From: an uncultured bacterium
GTDB lineage: Bacteria; Acidobacteriota; Thermoanaerobaculia; Thermoanaerobaculales; Thermoanaerobaculaceae
Assembly: GCA_937924755.1 (NCBI GenBank)
Contig: CALEVZ010000017.1
Location: 1-64,000 of the forward strand
Length of the DNA stretch: 64,000 nt
Reading direction: 5' to 3'
The notes beneath the pieces were generated by a model. It had not been told where the DNA came from. It searched no databases and saw only the letters and a program-made list of their open reading frames with translations. Positions 26,203-35,276 of this stretch are shown piece after piece (position 1 is the stretch's first letter; each line of letters opens with the position of its first letter). Both the position numbers and the translations under genes were made by a program.

Positions 26203-28728
26203 ATGAGGACCCCGGGACTGGCGCGAGAGGTTCGAAGGGTGGGGGTGCTGGCCGTTGTGGCGCTGGCGCTGCTCGCGCCGACGACCGCGTTGGCGCAGAA
26301 GGGCAGGGCCTCCTCTCTCCCTGAAGAATGGCGCCGCTGGCTCCGAGAGGAGGTGTATCCCCTCATCTCAGTCGAGCAGGAGAAGGCGTTCTTGCAACTG
26401 GCCACCGACGAGCAGCGGCGCGCCTTCGCCGAGCGGCTGTGGCAGCTGTGGGGAGCGCAAACAGGGTTCGGTGCCGCCTTCCGCAGACTGTACCAGGAGC
26501 GTCTGGAGCAGTGTCGCGCGGAGTTCAACAACACCACCGAGGACCGCTGCCGGACCATGCTCCTCCACGGCCCCCCCGATCAGCGCAAACCCATCGACTG
26601 TGAACAGGTCTTCAACCCCTTGGAGTTCTGGTACTACGCCCGCATCGAGGGGCTGGGGCAGGACGTCGTGATCCTCTTCTACCGCCCCTACGGCCTGGGG
26701 CCGTTTCGTTTCTGGGACCCGGGGGAGACCCGAGCCGTGCTGTACAGCACCCCGGGGCAGATGCTCTTGCGCCAGGGCGGCACCTCCTGGTTCGATCGTC
26801 CCGATCTGCGCTGCGGCGAGGGAGATGAGCTCGCGCGCCTGCTGGCGGTGGCCGAGTACTGGATGCGGGACAATACCGCCCGCGCCCGTCTCGAACGCTT
26901 GCCCGCCCAGGAGGCCTTGGGGAGCGAGGCGGACTCTGCTCGTTTTCTGCAGTTCTCGACCCTCGTCCCCCCCGGCGCTACGCCCCTCACCTTCTCGCTG
27001 TCGCCAACGGTGACCGGTCGCCGGGGCGGCAAGCTGAGCGTGGAGCTGAACGTCAAGCTGGCGCGCGGCTCCCTGGGCACCGCCCTAGTGGGGGATGTGA
27101 AGGTCATCCAGCTGGACGTGGTGGGCGAGGTGATGCGGGACGGGGCGATGGCCGACCGCTTCCGATACGCCTTCAGCCTTCCCGCCGAGGTGGAAGAGAT
27201 CCCCCTCTTTATCACCCGGGAGCTCCGCCCGGGGCGCTATAAGTTGCGGTTGAAGATCGCCGACAGCAACTCCACCCAGGCGGGAGTGCAGGAATCGGAC
27301 CTGGTGGTGGAGCTGCCGGCCGCCCTGGCCGAGGTGGGTGGGCCGCTTCCGGTGCCGGATGCCGAGCTGGCCCGGGTAGAAGAGGCGAGCACCCGCTCCT
27401 TGAGCCTCACTGGACCCGAGGGAGAGGGGGTGGTGGGGGTGCAGCGGTTTTCGGCCCTCACCGGACCGGACGTGGCCCGGGTGGAGTTCTTCCTGGACGG
27501 GCAGCTCATCCTCACCAAGAACAAGCCGCCGTACGAAGTCTCGCTGGATCTCGGCCCCTTGCCCAGACTCGCCACGGTGCTGGCGGTGGCCTTCGATGCT
27601 GGAGGGCGGGAGCTGGACCGGGCGGAGGTGGCTCTTAATGTGGGGCGGGAGCGTTTCTTCGTGCGACTACAGCCCCTGGGCGATGCCGACCGCCGCAACG
27701 GTGCCATTCGCGCCTCGGTGGCGGTCAACGTACCCACCGACCGCGAACTGGACCGCGTCGAGCTGTACCACAACGAACAGCTCCTGGCGACCCTGTACCA
27801 GAGCCCCTTCGAGGCCTGGCTGCCTTTTAAGGACACCGGCGGCATCGGCTACCTGCGCGCCCTGGCGGTCCTGCGCGACGGCGAGCAGGCGGAGGACCTG
27901 CAGTTCATCAACGCGCCGCAGTTCCTCTCGGGGATCGAGGTGGAGGCGGTGGAGCTGCCGGTGACCGTGGTGGACCGTCAGGGCAGGCCGGTGGAAGGCC
28001 TCACCCAGGCGGACTTCGAAGTGCTCGAGGACGGGGTGGCGCAGGAGATCTCCCACTTCTCACTGCAAAGCGACCTGCCGGTGCGGCTGGGACTGGTCCT
28101 GGACACCTCCGGCTCCATGGCCAAGACTCTTCCCGAGGTGCAGCGCGTCGTGCTCTCCTTCCTGCGCAACCTGCTGCGCCCGCGCGACCGCGCCTTCGTG
28201 CTGGCGTTTTCGGACCGCCCTGCGCTCCTGGAGGGATTCACGGCGGACTTTCAGGCGCTGGAGCGGGCGCTCATCGCGCTGCGGGCCGATCGCGAGACAG
28301 CCCTTTACGATGCAATCGTTTACGGGCTTTTCCAGTTTTCCGGGGTGCGCGGTCGCAAGGCGATGATCGTGCTCTCGGACGGCAAGGACAACGCCTCGCG
28401 CATGGACTTCGATCGCGCCATAGATTACGCGGCGCGGGCCGGGGCGACCATCTACACCATCGGGATCGATCTTTCCATCGTCGACGTCAAGACCCGATCG
28501 CAGCTCACCCGACTGGCCCAGACCACCGGCGGACAGGCGTTTTTCCTGCCGCGCGGGGCCGATCTGTCGCCCATCACCGCGCAGATCGACCGCGAGCTGC
28601 GCACCCAGTACCTGCTCGCCTACACCTCCAGCTCCCAGGCGCCGCGCGATCAGTTCCGCAGGGTGAGCGTGCGGGTGAAAAGACCCGGTGTGGAGGTGCG
28701 CACCGTGGCGGGGTACTTCCCCCGTTAG
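26203..28728 (+). CDS. Secreted GWxTD-like/VWA protein, Acidobacteria type (841 aa)
   Basis: An exported protein of unknown function. A signal peptide (residues 1-31, ending TTALAQ) is followed by a GWxTD-like region at about 35-215, starting EEVYPLISVEQEKAFLQLATDEQRRAF in shortened form EEVYPLISVEQEKAFL. Two beta-rich segments (about 250-600) follow. A von Willebrand factor A domain begins near residue 630 with the metal-site motif DTSGSM at 634. The end, YLLAYTSSSQ and VRVKRPGVEVRTVAGY, matches the VWA-related domain known from Acidobacteria. The ATG follows GGAGG and lies four bases after the previous stop. The next gene is a paralogue lacking the GWxTD-like part. Confidence 0.88.
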   Translation: MRTPGLAREVRRVGVLAVVALALLAPTTALAQKGRASSLPEEWRRWLREEVYPLISVEQEKAFLQLATDEQRRAFAERLWQLWGAQTGFGAAFRRLYQERLEQCRAEFNNTTEDRCRTMLLHGPPDQRKPIDCEQVFNPLEFWYYARIEGLGQDVVILFYRPYGLGPFRFWDPGETRAVLYSTPGQMLLRQGGTSWFDRPDLRCGEGDELARLLAVAEYWMRDNTARARLERLPAQEALGSEADSARFLQFSTLVPPGATPLTFSLSPTVTGRRGGKLSVELNVKLARGSLGTALVGDVKVIQLDVVGEVMRDGAMADRFRYAFSLPAEVEEIPLFITRELRPGRYKLRLKIADSNSTQAGVQESDLVVELPAALAEVGGPLPVPDAELARVEEASTRSLSLTGPEGEGVVGVQRFSALTGPDVARVEFFLDGQLILTKNKPPYEVSLDLGPLPRLATVLAVAFDAGGRELDRAEVALNVGRERFFVRLQPLGDADRRNGAIRASVAVNVPTDRELDRVELYHNEQLLATLYQSPFEAWLPFKDTGGIGYLRALAVLRDGEQAEDLQFINAPQFLSGIEVEAVELPVTVVDRQGRPVEGLTQADFEVLEDGVAQEISHFSLQSDLPVRLGLVLDTSGSMAKTLPEVQRVVLSFLRNLLRPRDRAFVLAFSDRPALLEGFTADFQALERALIALRADRETALYDAIVYGLFQFSGVRGRKAMIVLSDGKDNASRMDFDRAIDYAARAGATIYTIGIDLSIVDVKTRSQLTRLAQTTGGQAFFLPRGADLSPITAQIDRELRTQYLLAYTSSSQAPRDQFRRVSVRVKRPGVEVRTVAGYFPR

Positions 28729-28764
28729 GCTCGCCGGGCGGTCTTCTGGAGGGAGGTAACAGGG

Positions 28765-30582
28765 GTGCCTGTCAGACCGTGGGTGAGAGTGGGGGCAGTG
28801 GCGGCTGTCGTGCTGGCGGGGGTCGCCGGCCTCGCCGGGGCAACCCAGCGGCGGCAGGGCTCCCTGGAGTTTGACGTCAACCATCAGGTCCTTGGCCGCC
28901 AGGGTGGCCGCCTGCAGGTGGCGTTCGCCCTTCTGGTGCACAGCGAGCAGGTGGGCCGGACCATGGTGGGGGGCGTGCCGGTGGCGCAACTCGCAGTGAG
29001 GGGTAAGGTTTCCCGTCAGCAGACGGTGCTGGACAGCTTCGAGTATACCTTCACCGTGCCGGCGGAGCAGGACCAGCTGCCGGTGGTGATCGAGCGGGAG
29101 CTGCGGCCGGGGAGCTACGAGCTGCGGCTGGAGGTGGCGGATCTCACCTCTCGGCGCCGCGGGGAGCGGGTGATCGCCCTGGAGGTGGAGGTGCCGTCGT
29201 CGCTGCTGGTCGCGCCGGCGGCGGCAAGGCCGGGGGAGGAGGAGCGAGAGGCGCGGCACCTGCTCCTGGTGCCGCCCGACGGCGAGGTCCTCGCCGGTCT
29301 GCAGCTGTTCACCGCCGTGGCGAGGGGGGAGGTGTCCCGGGTCGAGTTCCTTCTCGACGGCAGCCTGGTGGTGACGCGGAACCGTCCGCCCTTCGAGGCC
29401 ACCATCGACCTGGGCCCCCTGCCGCGCACCGTCACGGTCACCGCGGTGGCCCGGGATGCTGCCGGCACCGAGGTGGACCGGGCCCAGCTGGTGGTCAACC
29501 AGGGGCGCGAGCGGTTCGTGGTGCGGATGGAGCCGATCACCCCGGCCGACCGCCGCGACGGCCGCCTGCGGCTGCGCGCCGCCGTGCAGGTGCCATCCGA
29601 GCGGTGGCTCGAACGGGTCGAGTTCTTTCTCGACCAATCCCGGGTGGCCGAGCTGCGAGCGCCGCCCTTTGAAGTCTGGCTGCCGGCCGGCGAAGGGGCG
29701 GGTATCGCCCGGGTGGTCGCCACCCTGGATGACGGGAGCCAGGGGGAGGACATCTCCTTCCTCGATGGCAAGACGTTCCTGACCGGCGTGAGGGTGGACG
29801 CTGTGGAGCTGCCGGTGACCGTCCTTGGGGAGGGGGGGCGACCGGTGGAGGGCCTCGGACTTGCCGACTTCGAGGTCCTGGAGGACGGGGTGCCCCAGCG
29901 GCTAACCCACCTTGCCCGCCACGCCGATCTTCCCCTGCGGGTGGGGCTGGTGGTGGACACCTCGGGCTCCATGGAGAAGACCTTGCCCGAGGTGCAGCGG
30001 GTGGCCCTGGGGTTCCTGCGCAGCCTGCTGCGCCCCACCGACCGGGCCTTCGTGGTGGCTTTTTCGGATCGGCCGACGCTGCTGCAACCGATGACCAGGG
30101 ATTTCGACGCTCTCGGCCGGTCATTGCTAGCCCTGCGCGCCGAGCGCCTGACCGCCCTCTACGACGCCATCGTGTTTTCGCTGTTCCAGTTCTCGGGGGT
30201 GCGCGGCCGGCGGGCGCTGGTGGTCCTCACCGATGGGGAGGACAACGCCTCCCGGCACACCTTCGAGCAGGTCGTCGAACTCGCCGCGCGCATCGGCGCG
30301 ACGGTGTACACCGTGGGGGTGGACCTCTCGGCGCGCGAGTTGCGCGCCCGCGTCGGTCTGCGACGGCTGGCTCGTTCCACCGGTGGAGAGGCGTTCTTCG
30401 TCGCATCCGGTGGAGCGCTGGGGGGGGTGTACTCCCGCATCGAGCGCGACCTGCGCAGCCAGTACGTGATTGCCTATACCTCCTCCTCGTCGTCGCCGCC
30501 TGGCACCTGGCGTTCCCTCGAAGTGCGGGTGCGTCGCCCGGGGGTCGAGGTGCGCACGCTTGCCGGCTACGTCCCCGAGTAG
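28765..30582 (+). CDS. Secreted VWA protein, paralogue of the preceding gene (605 aa)
   Basis: A second exported protein with a VWA-related domain of Acidobacteria type. The signal peptide ends near residue 26 (GVAGLAGATQ). Beta-rich segments cover about 30-370, then the VWA domain with DTSGSM at about 397. The end reads YVIAYTSSSS and VRRPGVEVRTLAGY. It aligns over nearly its whole length with the C-terminal two-thirds of its upstream neighbour, for example KTLPEVQRV, FQFSGVRGR and ALYDAIV in both. The GTG start has GGAGGTAAC upstream. Tandem duplication followed by divergence is the simplest reading. Confidence 0.88.
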   Translation: MPVRPWVRVGAVAAVVLAGVAGLAGATQRRQGSLEFDVNHQVLGRQGGRLQVAFALLVHSEQVGRTMVGGVPVAQLAVRGKVSRQQTVLDSFEYTFTVPAEQDQLPVVIERELRPGSYELRLEVADLTSRRRGERVIALEVEVPSSLLVAPAAARPGEEEREARHLLLVPPDGEVLAGLQLFTAVARGEVSRVEFLLDGSLVVTRNRPPFEATIDLGPLPRTVTVTAVARDAAGTEVDRAQLVVNQGRERFVVRMEPITPADRRDGRLRLRAAVQVPSERWLERVEFFLDQSRVAELRAPPFEVWLPAGEGAGIARVVATLDDGSQGEDISFLDGKTFLTGVRVDAVELPVTVLGEGGRPVEGLGLADFEVLEDGVPQRLTHLARHADLPLRVGLVVDTSGSMEKTLPEVQRVALGFLRSLLRPTDRAFVVAFSDRPTLLQPMTRDFDALGRSLLALRAERLTALYDAIVFSLFQFSGVRGRRALVVLTDGEDNASRHTFEQVVELAARIGATVYTVGVDLSARELRARVGLRRLARSTGGEAFFVASGGALGGVYSRIERDLRSQYVIAYTSSSSSPPGTWRSLEVRVRRPGVEVRTLAGYVPE

Positions 30583-30668
30583 CGGCACGGCGGCTCGCCG
30601 TCGCGAAGCCGGCCGCGCGGCGGTGCTCGCGCCGTCCGGAGGCGAAAGCGGCGGCGCTCGGCCGGCGG

Positions 30669-31835
30669 CTACGTTCCCGAGGGAGTCGCGGGGGGTGGCG
30701 TGGTGGACGCGAAAAGGTGTACCAGGGCATCCACCCAATGGGGATCGAGGATGGTTCCGGCGTGGCTCTCCAGCCACGCCAACGCGCCTTCCCGGGTGGT
30801 GAGGGCGCGGCTGGCGAACCGCGTCAGCAATGTATCCAAAGCGTCGCAGGCCGAAACCAGACGGGCAGCCGGGTGAGGTCGGCGCGGTTGGGAGAGTCGG
30901 GGAAAGCCGGTGCCGCGGTGGTGGAGGTGGTGTTCCAGAGCCACGACGGGGACCAACGGGGGGAGGTGGGTGAGGGGCAGCAGCAGACGAAAGCCGTCCT
31001 GCGGGTGATCGAGGATGAGTTCCAACTCCTCGCCGATGGGCAGAGCCTCCTCGCCGGCGAAGTACTCTTCGGCGAGAAAGACCTTGCCGATATCGTGCAG
31101 GACGGCGGCCAGACCCAGCTCCGCGGCACTGGCGCGAGGAACACCCGCCAGGCGAGCCAGGCCGGTGGCCATGACCGCGGTGTTGTGGCAGTGCACCGCG
31201 AGGAAGCGCGACTCCCCCTGCCAGCCGGCCAGGTGGGGTGCCGGGTGAGGTCGGTCGGCGAGGGCGCGGAGGATCCCCCCCACCACGTGCTCCAGTTCGG
31301 CGGTGGCCAGCGGCCGGCCACGCACGAAGTTCTCGAACACCTGAGCGATGACCGTGACACGATCGCGGGCGGTGGGGAGATGGCGCCCGCCCTCCCCGCC
31401 GGCGTCGTCGTCGGGCCCGCCCAGCTCGGAAGTGTCGGCAAGGGTCACCTGACCGACAGTGATGTGGTCTGTCGTCGCTAGAGGTGTGTCGTCGTTCGAC
31501 GCCAGCGCGGCGGTGAGAACCGCCAGTTCCTCCTGCTCCACGCCGGCGACGATGCGGAGGTACCCGGCGCGGTGGCGGCGCAGGCGCCGCAGGAGCGCGG
31601 CGGCCTGACGCGCGAGGCGGGTGAACGCCCGCTCGTTGACGAAGAGTTCCTCCCCAACCACCACGATTTCGAGGTTCTGTTGGCTCACCAAGGCTGTCAG
31701 TTTTCGGTGAAAGCGGTCCAGAACCGCCTTGAACCGCGGGTGCGCGCCGCCGTACAAGGCGTGCGCCGTGGACGCCGCCGCCAGGTCGGTGAGGGCCTCG
31801 CTGACCTGCACCTCCCACTCGGTTCGGGCGCTCAC
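30669..31835 (-). CDS. HD-domain (HD-GYP-like) protein with an uncharacterised N-terminal domain
   Basis: A 388-residue probable phosphohydrolase. The C-terminal half is an HD domain with the metal-binding HCHNTAVMA, VLHDIGK near residue 247 and ALEHHLHHRGTGFP near 308. The last is close to the HHxxxxGxGYP signature of HD-GYP cyclic-di-GMP phosphodiesterases, with F in place of Y. The first 110 residues (ALYGGAHPRFKAVLDRF and following) resemble the N-terminus of the upstream HEAT protein. The GTG start overlaps the HEAT gene stop, so the two are translationally coupled. Cyclic-di-GMP activity is possible but unproven. Confidence 0.82.
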   Translation of the reverse strand: MSARTEWEVQVSEALTDLAAASTAHALYGGAHPRFKAVLDRFHRKLTALVSQQNLEIVVVGEELFVNERAFTRLARQAAALLRRLRRHRAGYLRIVAGVEQEELAVLTAALASNDDTPLATTDHITVGQVTLADTSELGGPDDDAGGEGGRHLPTARDRVTVIAQVFENFVRGRPLATAELEHVVGGILRALADRPHPAPHLAGWQGESRFLAVHCHNTAVMATGLARLAGVPRASAAELGLAAVLHDIGKVFLAEEYFAGEEALPIGEELELILDHPQDGFRLLLPLTHLPPLVPVVALEHHLHHRGTGFPRLSQPRRPHPAARLVSACDALDTLLTRFASRALTTREGALAWLESHAGTILDPHWVDALVHLFASTTPPPATPSGT

Positions 31836-33907
31836 GAGACCCCCTCGCCGACGGGCGGCTCACCACTCTCCCCAACGGCCACCCACGGGTGGTCCCCGCT
31901 GTGATCCGAGGGGCGCGGTTGGCCGGCCCGCAGTCGACTGCGGAGAGAAGCGATGGCCGCCGCCGCCTCTTCCCGCAGCGGCTCGACCGAGAACGGGAAC
32001 AGCCACTGCCGCAGATGGGCGATCTCTTCCAGCACCGGCAGGGCGGCGGGGTGCCCCAGGTGTTTCAAGGTCTGGATCAGCTGAAGCGTTGCCGGTCCGC
32101 GTCGTCGCCGGCGCACACGCTCGCGCAGGCGCCGGATCAGGGCCGCCACCAGCCGGGGGTCGGGTATGTGGGCGGCGACCTCCAGAGCCGTTTGCCTGCG
32201 CGCGTCGTCGGGGCTGTCGATCTCCTTGAGGAGATAGGTCATCCAGTGATGGTCCTGCAGGGCCACCAACGCTTTGAGGCTTTCGGCGCGCACCGCCGGG
32301 GCAGCTGCGGAGAGAAGGCTGCGGATCTCCGGGATGCTGTCCCGATCCCCCAGCTTGCGGAGGAGAAAGACGGCGTTGCGGGCGACGTACCAGCGGGGAT
32401 CGCCCAGTAAGCGTCGTACCGCCGGGGCGGCGGCCGGACCGTGGTGGAGGATGGCCTCCAGCAGCCGCTTGCGCACCGGCGTGTGCTCTTCCTCGGCCAG
32501 CTGGGCCAGCAGGGCCGGCACGGCGTCCACCCCGAGGGCGGCGAGGATCGCCACCACCGTTGCCCCATCCTCGTCCTCGCAGTCGTGCAGGGCGGCGACG
32601 GCGGCGCGCACCCCCTGCTGGATGGCCAACTCGCGCGCCTCGGCGAAAGGCTGGGCCGCCACGATGGAGGCGAAGCGGCGGGCTGATTCCAGATCGCCAG
32701 TCTCGAGCGCGCTGACGAACTCCGCCGCCAAACGCAGGGCGGCCGCCTCGGCCACTTCTGTTTGCGGCCACAGGCTGATGGCTTCCGCCAGTCGCCGGCC
32801 CAGCTCGAGGCGCGAGGCGTTTTCCGTCAAGGCCTGGCACAGCTCGGTGGCCCAGGGCCGACCCTCCCAATCCGTGGGTACGGGGGGATCGGGCTCGGTG
32901 GCTTCCACCCTTTGCTGCGCCTGCTCTGCCTCCAAGCGCACCAGCAGCGCCTGAGCGCGCGCCGCCAGGGCCGGGGGTATCCCAACGTCCGGATTCTGGA
33001 GACCTGCGGCGAGAACGCGCAGGGTGCGGACCACCGCCGGGTGGATCACCACTGCGCGCTGGATCGAATGCTCCACGGCGTCGAGAAGGAGTCCGGCGAT
33101 GGTGAGAGAATTCTCGTCGATGGAAAAGACCTCTGGCGGCAAGTGGGTGGCGGCCGCTAGGATCGCCAGATGACGGCGATCCTCGGCCAGCAGCGGCAGC
33201 AATTCCCCCAACAGCGCCCGCAGTTGCCCGAGACGAAGGCGGTCCGCGGCGACGTCCTCGGGCAGCATCTCGGCCAGTTGACGGAAAATGAAATCCACCA
33301 ACGATTCGACCTGTTCGCCGTCGGCGATGGCCGCTGCCAAGCCGGCAGCCGCGGCGTCGCCGGTGCGGACGTGGTCGGGGAGAGGAAAGGCGCCGGAGTG
33401 TAGCACTCGTTCCAGGAGCTGGCTGAGGAGGTCCGCGTGTGCCTGGCTGTCCCCGTCGCCGCGCTCCACCAAGCTGAGATCCAGAAGCTTCAAATCCACG
33501 CCGGCTGCTCGCTCGGCCGCCTGCACCACCGCCGTTCGGTCCGACTCGCGCACCTCCTCGCGCACGCCGGCCAGCGCCTCGGCGAGGACGACGAGCCCCT
33601 CTTCCGCAGCCGGGAACTCCAGCACCACTCCCGCCACGGCAAGCCGAAAAAGAATCTCGAGCAGCCGCTCCGCAGGGGAGGAGTGTGGGAGGGGCTGCTC
33701 CTGCCCCTGTACCACCAGGCGGCCGGGGCCGACCGCAAAGGCCAGGCGTTCTCCTGCGTGAAACGAGCGAGCGGTGGTTCGCAGGCGCTGCTGCGCGGGA
33801 GCGGCGCCGGGGTGGCCTCGGGGGTAGAGGCGCAGCGTGCGGCGGAGCGCCTCGAGGTCGGTGAGAAGGCGCATGAGCCGTTCATTCGGGGAAGAGACTT
33901 CCTGCAC
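31832..33907 (-). CDS. HEAT-repeat protein with an uncharacterised N-terminal domain
   Basis: A soluble protein of about 691 residues without signal peptide. Residues about 12-115 form a domain starting LLTDLEALRRTLRLYPRGHP that is shared with the HD protein encoded next. The middle is alpha-helical. From about residue 450 on, HEAT-type repeats are clear (LLEAILHHGPAAAPAVRRLL, then WYVARNAVFLLRKLGDRDSI). The function is probably scaffolding or regulatory. GTG 33907, with GCGAGG five bases upstream and a perfect -10 further up, is preferred. ATG 33874 is the alternative but has no Shine-Dalgarno. The stop overlaps the HD gene start. Confidence 0.78.
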   Translation of the reverse strand: MQEVSSPNERLMRLLTDLEALRRTLRLYPRGHPGAAPAQQRLRTTARSFHAGERLAFAVGPGRLVVQGQEQPLPHSSPAERLLEILFRLAVAGVVLEFPAAEEGLVVLAEALAGVREEVRESDRTAVVQAAERAAGVDLKLLDLSLVERGDGDSQAHADLLSQLLERVLHSGAFPLPDHVRTGDAAAAGLAAAIADGEQVESLVDFIFRQLAEMLPEDVAADRLRLGQLRALLGELLPLLAEDRRHLAILAAATHLPPEVFSIDENSLTIAGLLLDAVEHSIQRAVVIHPAVVRTLRVLAAGLQNPDVGIPPALAARAQALLVRLEAEQAQQRVEATEPDPPVPTDWEGRPWATELCQALTENASRLELGRRLAEAISLWPQTEVAEAAALRLAAEFVSALETGDLESARRFASIVAAQPFAEARELAIQQGVRAAVAALHDCEDEDGATVVAILAALGVDAVPALLAQLAEEEHTPVRKRLLEAILHHGPAAAPAVRRLLGDPRWYVARNAVFLLRKLGDRDSIPEIRSLLSAAAPAVRAESLKALVALQDHHWMTYLLKEIDSPDDARRQTALEVAAHIPDPRLVAALIRRLRERVRRRRRGPATLQLIQTLKHLGHPAALPVLEEIAHLRQWLFPFSVEPLREEAAAAIASLRSRLRAGQPRPSDHSGDHPWVAVGESGEPPVGEGVS

Positions 33908-33925
33908 GGCTGCCTCGCGATCTCG

Positions 33926-33954
33926 ATTATACCGCGACGAGCACCTTCCCCAAA
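33926..33954 (-). promoter_or_regulatory. Internal promoter ahead of the HEAT-HD gene pair
   Basis: On the minus strand a perfect TATAAT (33931-33926) is preceded by TTTGGG (33954-33949) with 17 bases between. It overlaps the radA stop. The HEAT-HD pair could therefore be expressed apart from the long dnaB operon. Confidence 0.55.
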
Positions 33955-35276
33955 TCGGCAACACTTGCGATGAGAACGAGTTCGACCTCGCCGGGAAAAC
34001 CCGGTAAACCTGCCGGGGGGAGGGCGCAGGCGGCAAACCCCAGGGCGGACGCCTCGCGCACCCGTTCGGCGGCGCGCGACACACCGCGCACCTCGCCCAG
34101 CAGACCCACCTCGCCGAACAGAGCCACCTCGGGCCGCACCGGCCGTTCGCGCACCGACGACAGCAAAGCCGCCGCGATCGCCAGATCGGCGGCCGGCTCG
34201 TCGACCTCGAGGCCGCCGGCCACGTTGACGAAGACGTCGCGGTCTCCCAGCCGCAGCCCCAGCCGTTTTTCGAGGACCGCCAGCAGCAGGGCCAACCTGC
34301 CGCTTTCGACACCCTGGGCGACGCGCCGCGGGTTGGCGTAAGGCGAGCGCGCCACCAATGCCTGCACCTCCACCAGCAGCGGCGTGGTGCCTTCCAGGAT
34401 GACCGCCACCGCCGAACCGGGGGCACCGGCGGTGCGGTCGGCCAGCAGCGCCGCCGAGGGGTTGGCCACTTCCTCGAGGCCGCGATCGGTCATGGCGAAC
34501 AGCGCCAGCTCCATCGCCGGGCCGAAACGATTCTTGGTGGCTCGCAGGGTGCGGTGGGGGTGGGTGGAGGACCCACCGAACTCCAGCACCACGTCCACCA
34601 GGTGCTCCAGCGACTTGGGCCCGGCCACCAGCCCCTCCTTGGTCACGTGCCCCACCAGCACCACCGGCGGACCGTGGCGTTTGGCGTACTCCACCAGATG
34701 TGAGGCCACCTCGCGGACCTGGGTGACCGAACCGGGCACCGCCGGAACACGTTCCGAATACATGGTCTGCACCGAGTCGGCGATGATCGCCGCCGGCCTG
34801 GCGGTCGCCGCGGCGGCCAGGGCGTTCTCCACGCCCGGTTCAGCCAGCAGCAGGAGCTGCTCGTGGACCACGCCCAGGCGGTGGGCCCGCATCGCCACCT
34901 GCCGTGCCGACTCCTCGGCGCTGACGTAGAGCACCGGACCCGAGGGGGCGAGCCGGGCGGCGACCTGCAGCAGCAAGGTCGACTTGCCGACCCCCGGTTC
35001 CCCTGCCAGTAAAAGCGCCGAGCCCCCCACCAGCCCGCCGCCCAGCACGCGGTCAAGGCCCGCAATACCCACCGGCCGCCGCGGCGCGTCGGCCAGCTGC
35101 GCCGCCGTCAGCCGAACCGGCTCACCTCCGCGCCGTGCTTTGGCGGGACGGGCCTGTTCGGGGACCTCCTCGAAGGTATTCCAGCCGCCGCAGCCGGGGC
35201 AGCGACCCAGCCATTTGCTGCTGCGGTGCCCGCAGGCGGTGCACTCGAGCTGGAGGCCGCCCCGTCCCACGGTCAC
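33927..35276 (-). CDS. radA: DNA repair protein RadA (Sms)
   Basis: RadA is a RecA-like ATPase that helps branch migration in recombination and, in some bacteria, natural transformation. The 449-residue protein has a C4 zinc finger (C12, C15, C26, C29). The Walker A motif is GEPGVGKST at 92-100, and the RadA-specific KNRFG motif sits in RATKNRFGPAME near residue 250. A C-terminal Lon-protease-like domain without protease function ends near PPAGLPGF. The GTG start overlaps the mlaD stop. With comEC in the window, a role in DNA uptake is plausible. Confidence 0.96.
   Translation of the reverse strand: MTVGRGGLQLECTACGHRSSKWLGRCPGCGGWNTFEEVPEQARPAKARRGGEPVRLTAAQLADAPRRPVGIAGLDRVLGGGLVGGSALLLAGEPGVGKSTLLLQVAARLAPSGPVLYVSAEESARQVAMRAHRLGVVHEQLLLLAEPGVENALAAAATARPAAIIADSVQTMYSERVPAVPGSVTQVREVASHLVEYAKRHGPPVVLVGHVTKEGLVAGPKSLEHLVDVVLEFGGSSTHPHRTLRATKNRFGPAMELALFAMTDRGLEEVANPSAALLADRTAGAPGSAVAVILEGTTPLLVEVQALVARSPYANPRRVAQGVESGRLALLLAVLEKRLGLRLGDRDVFVNVAGGLEVDEPAADLAIAAALLSSVRERPVRPEVALFGEVGLLGEVRGVSRAAERVREASALGFAACALPPAGLPGFPGEVELVLIASVADLGKVLVAV

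Noticed and set aside
30560..30681. Similar strings ccggctacgtccccgag and ccggcggctacgttcccgag about 100 bases apart at the end of the second VWA gene
   Set aside because: The flanks do not align, so a partial duplication of the gene end is not supported; chance in GC-rich DNA is likelier.
33908..34426. In-frame extension upstream of the HEAT protein
   Set aside because: It lies within radA in another frame and shows an arginine-, tryptophan- and cysteine-rich shadow composition.
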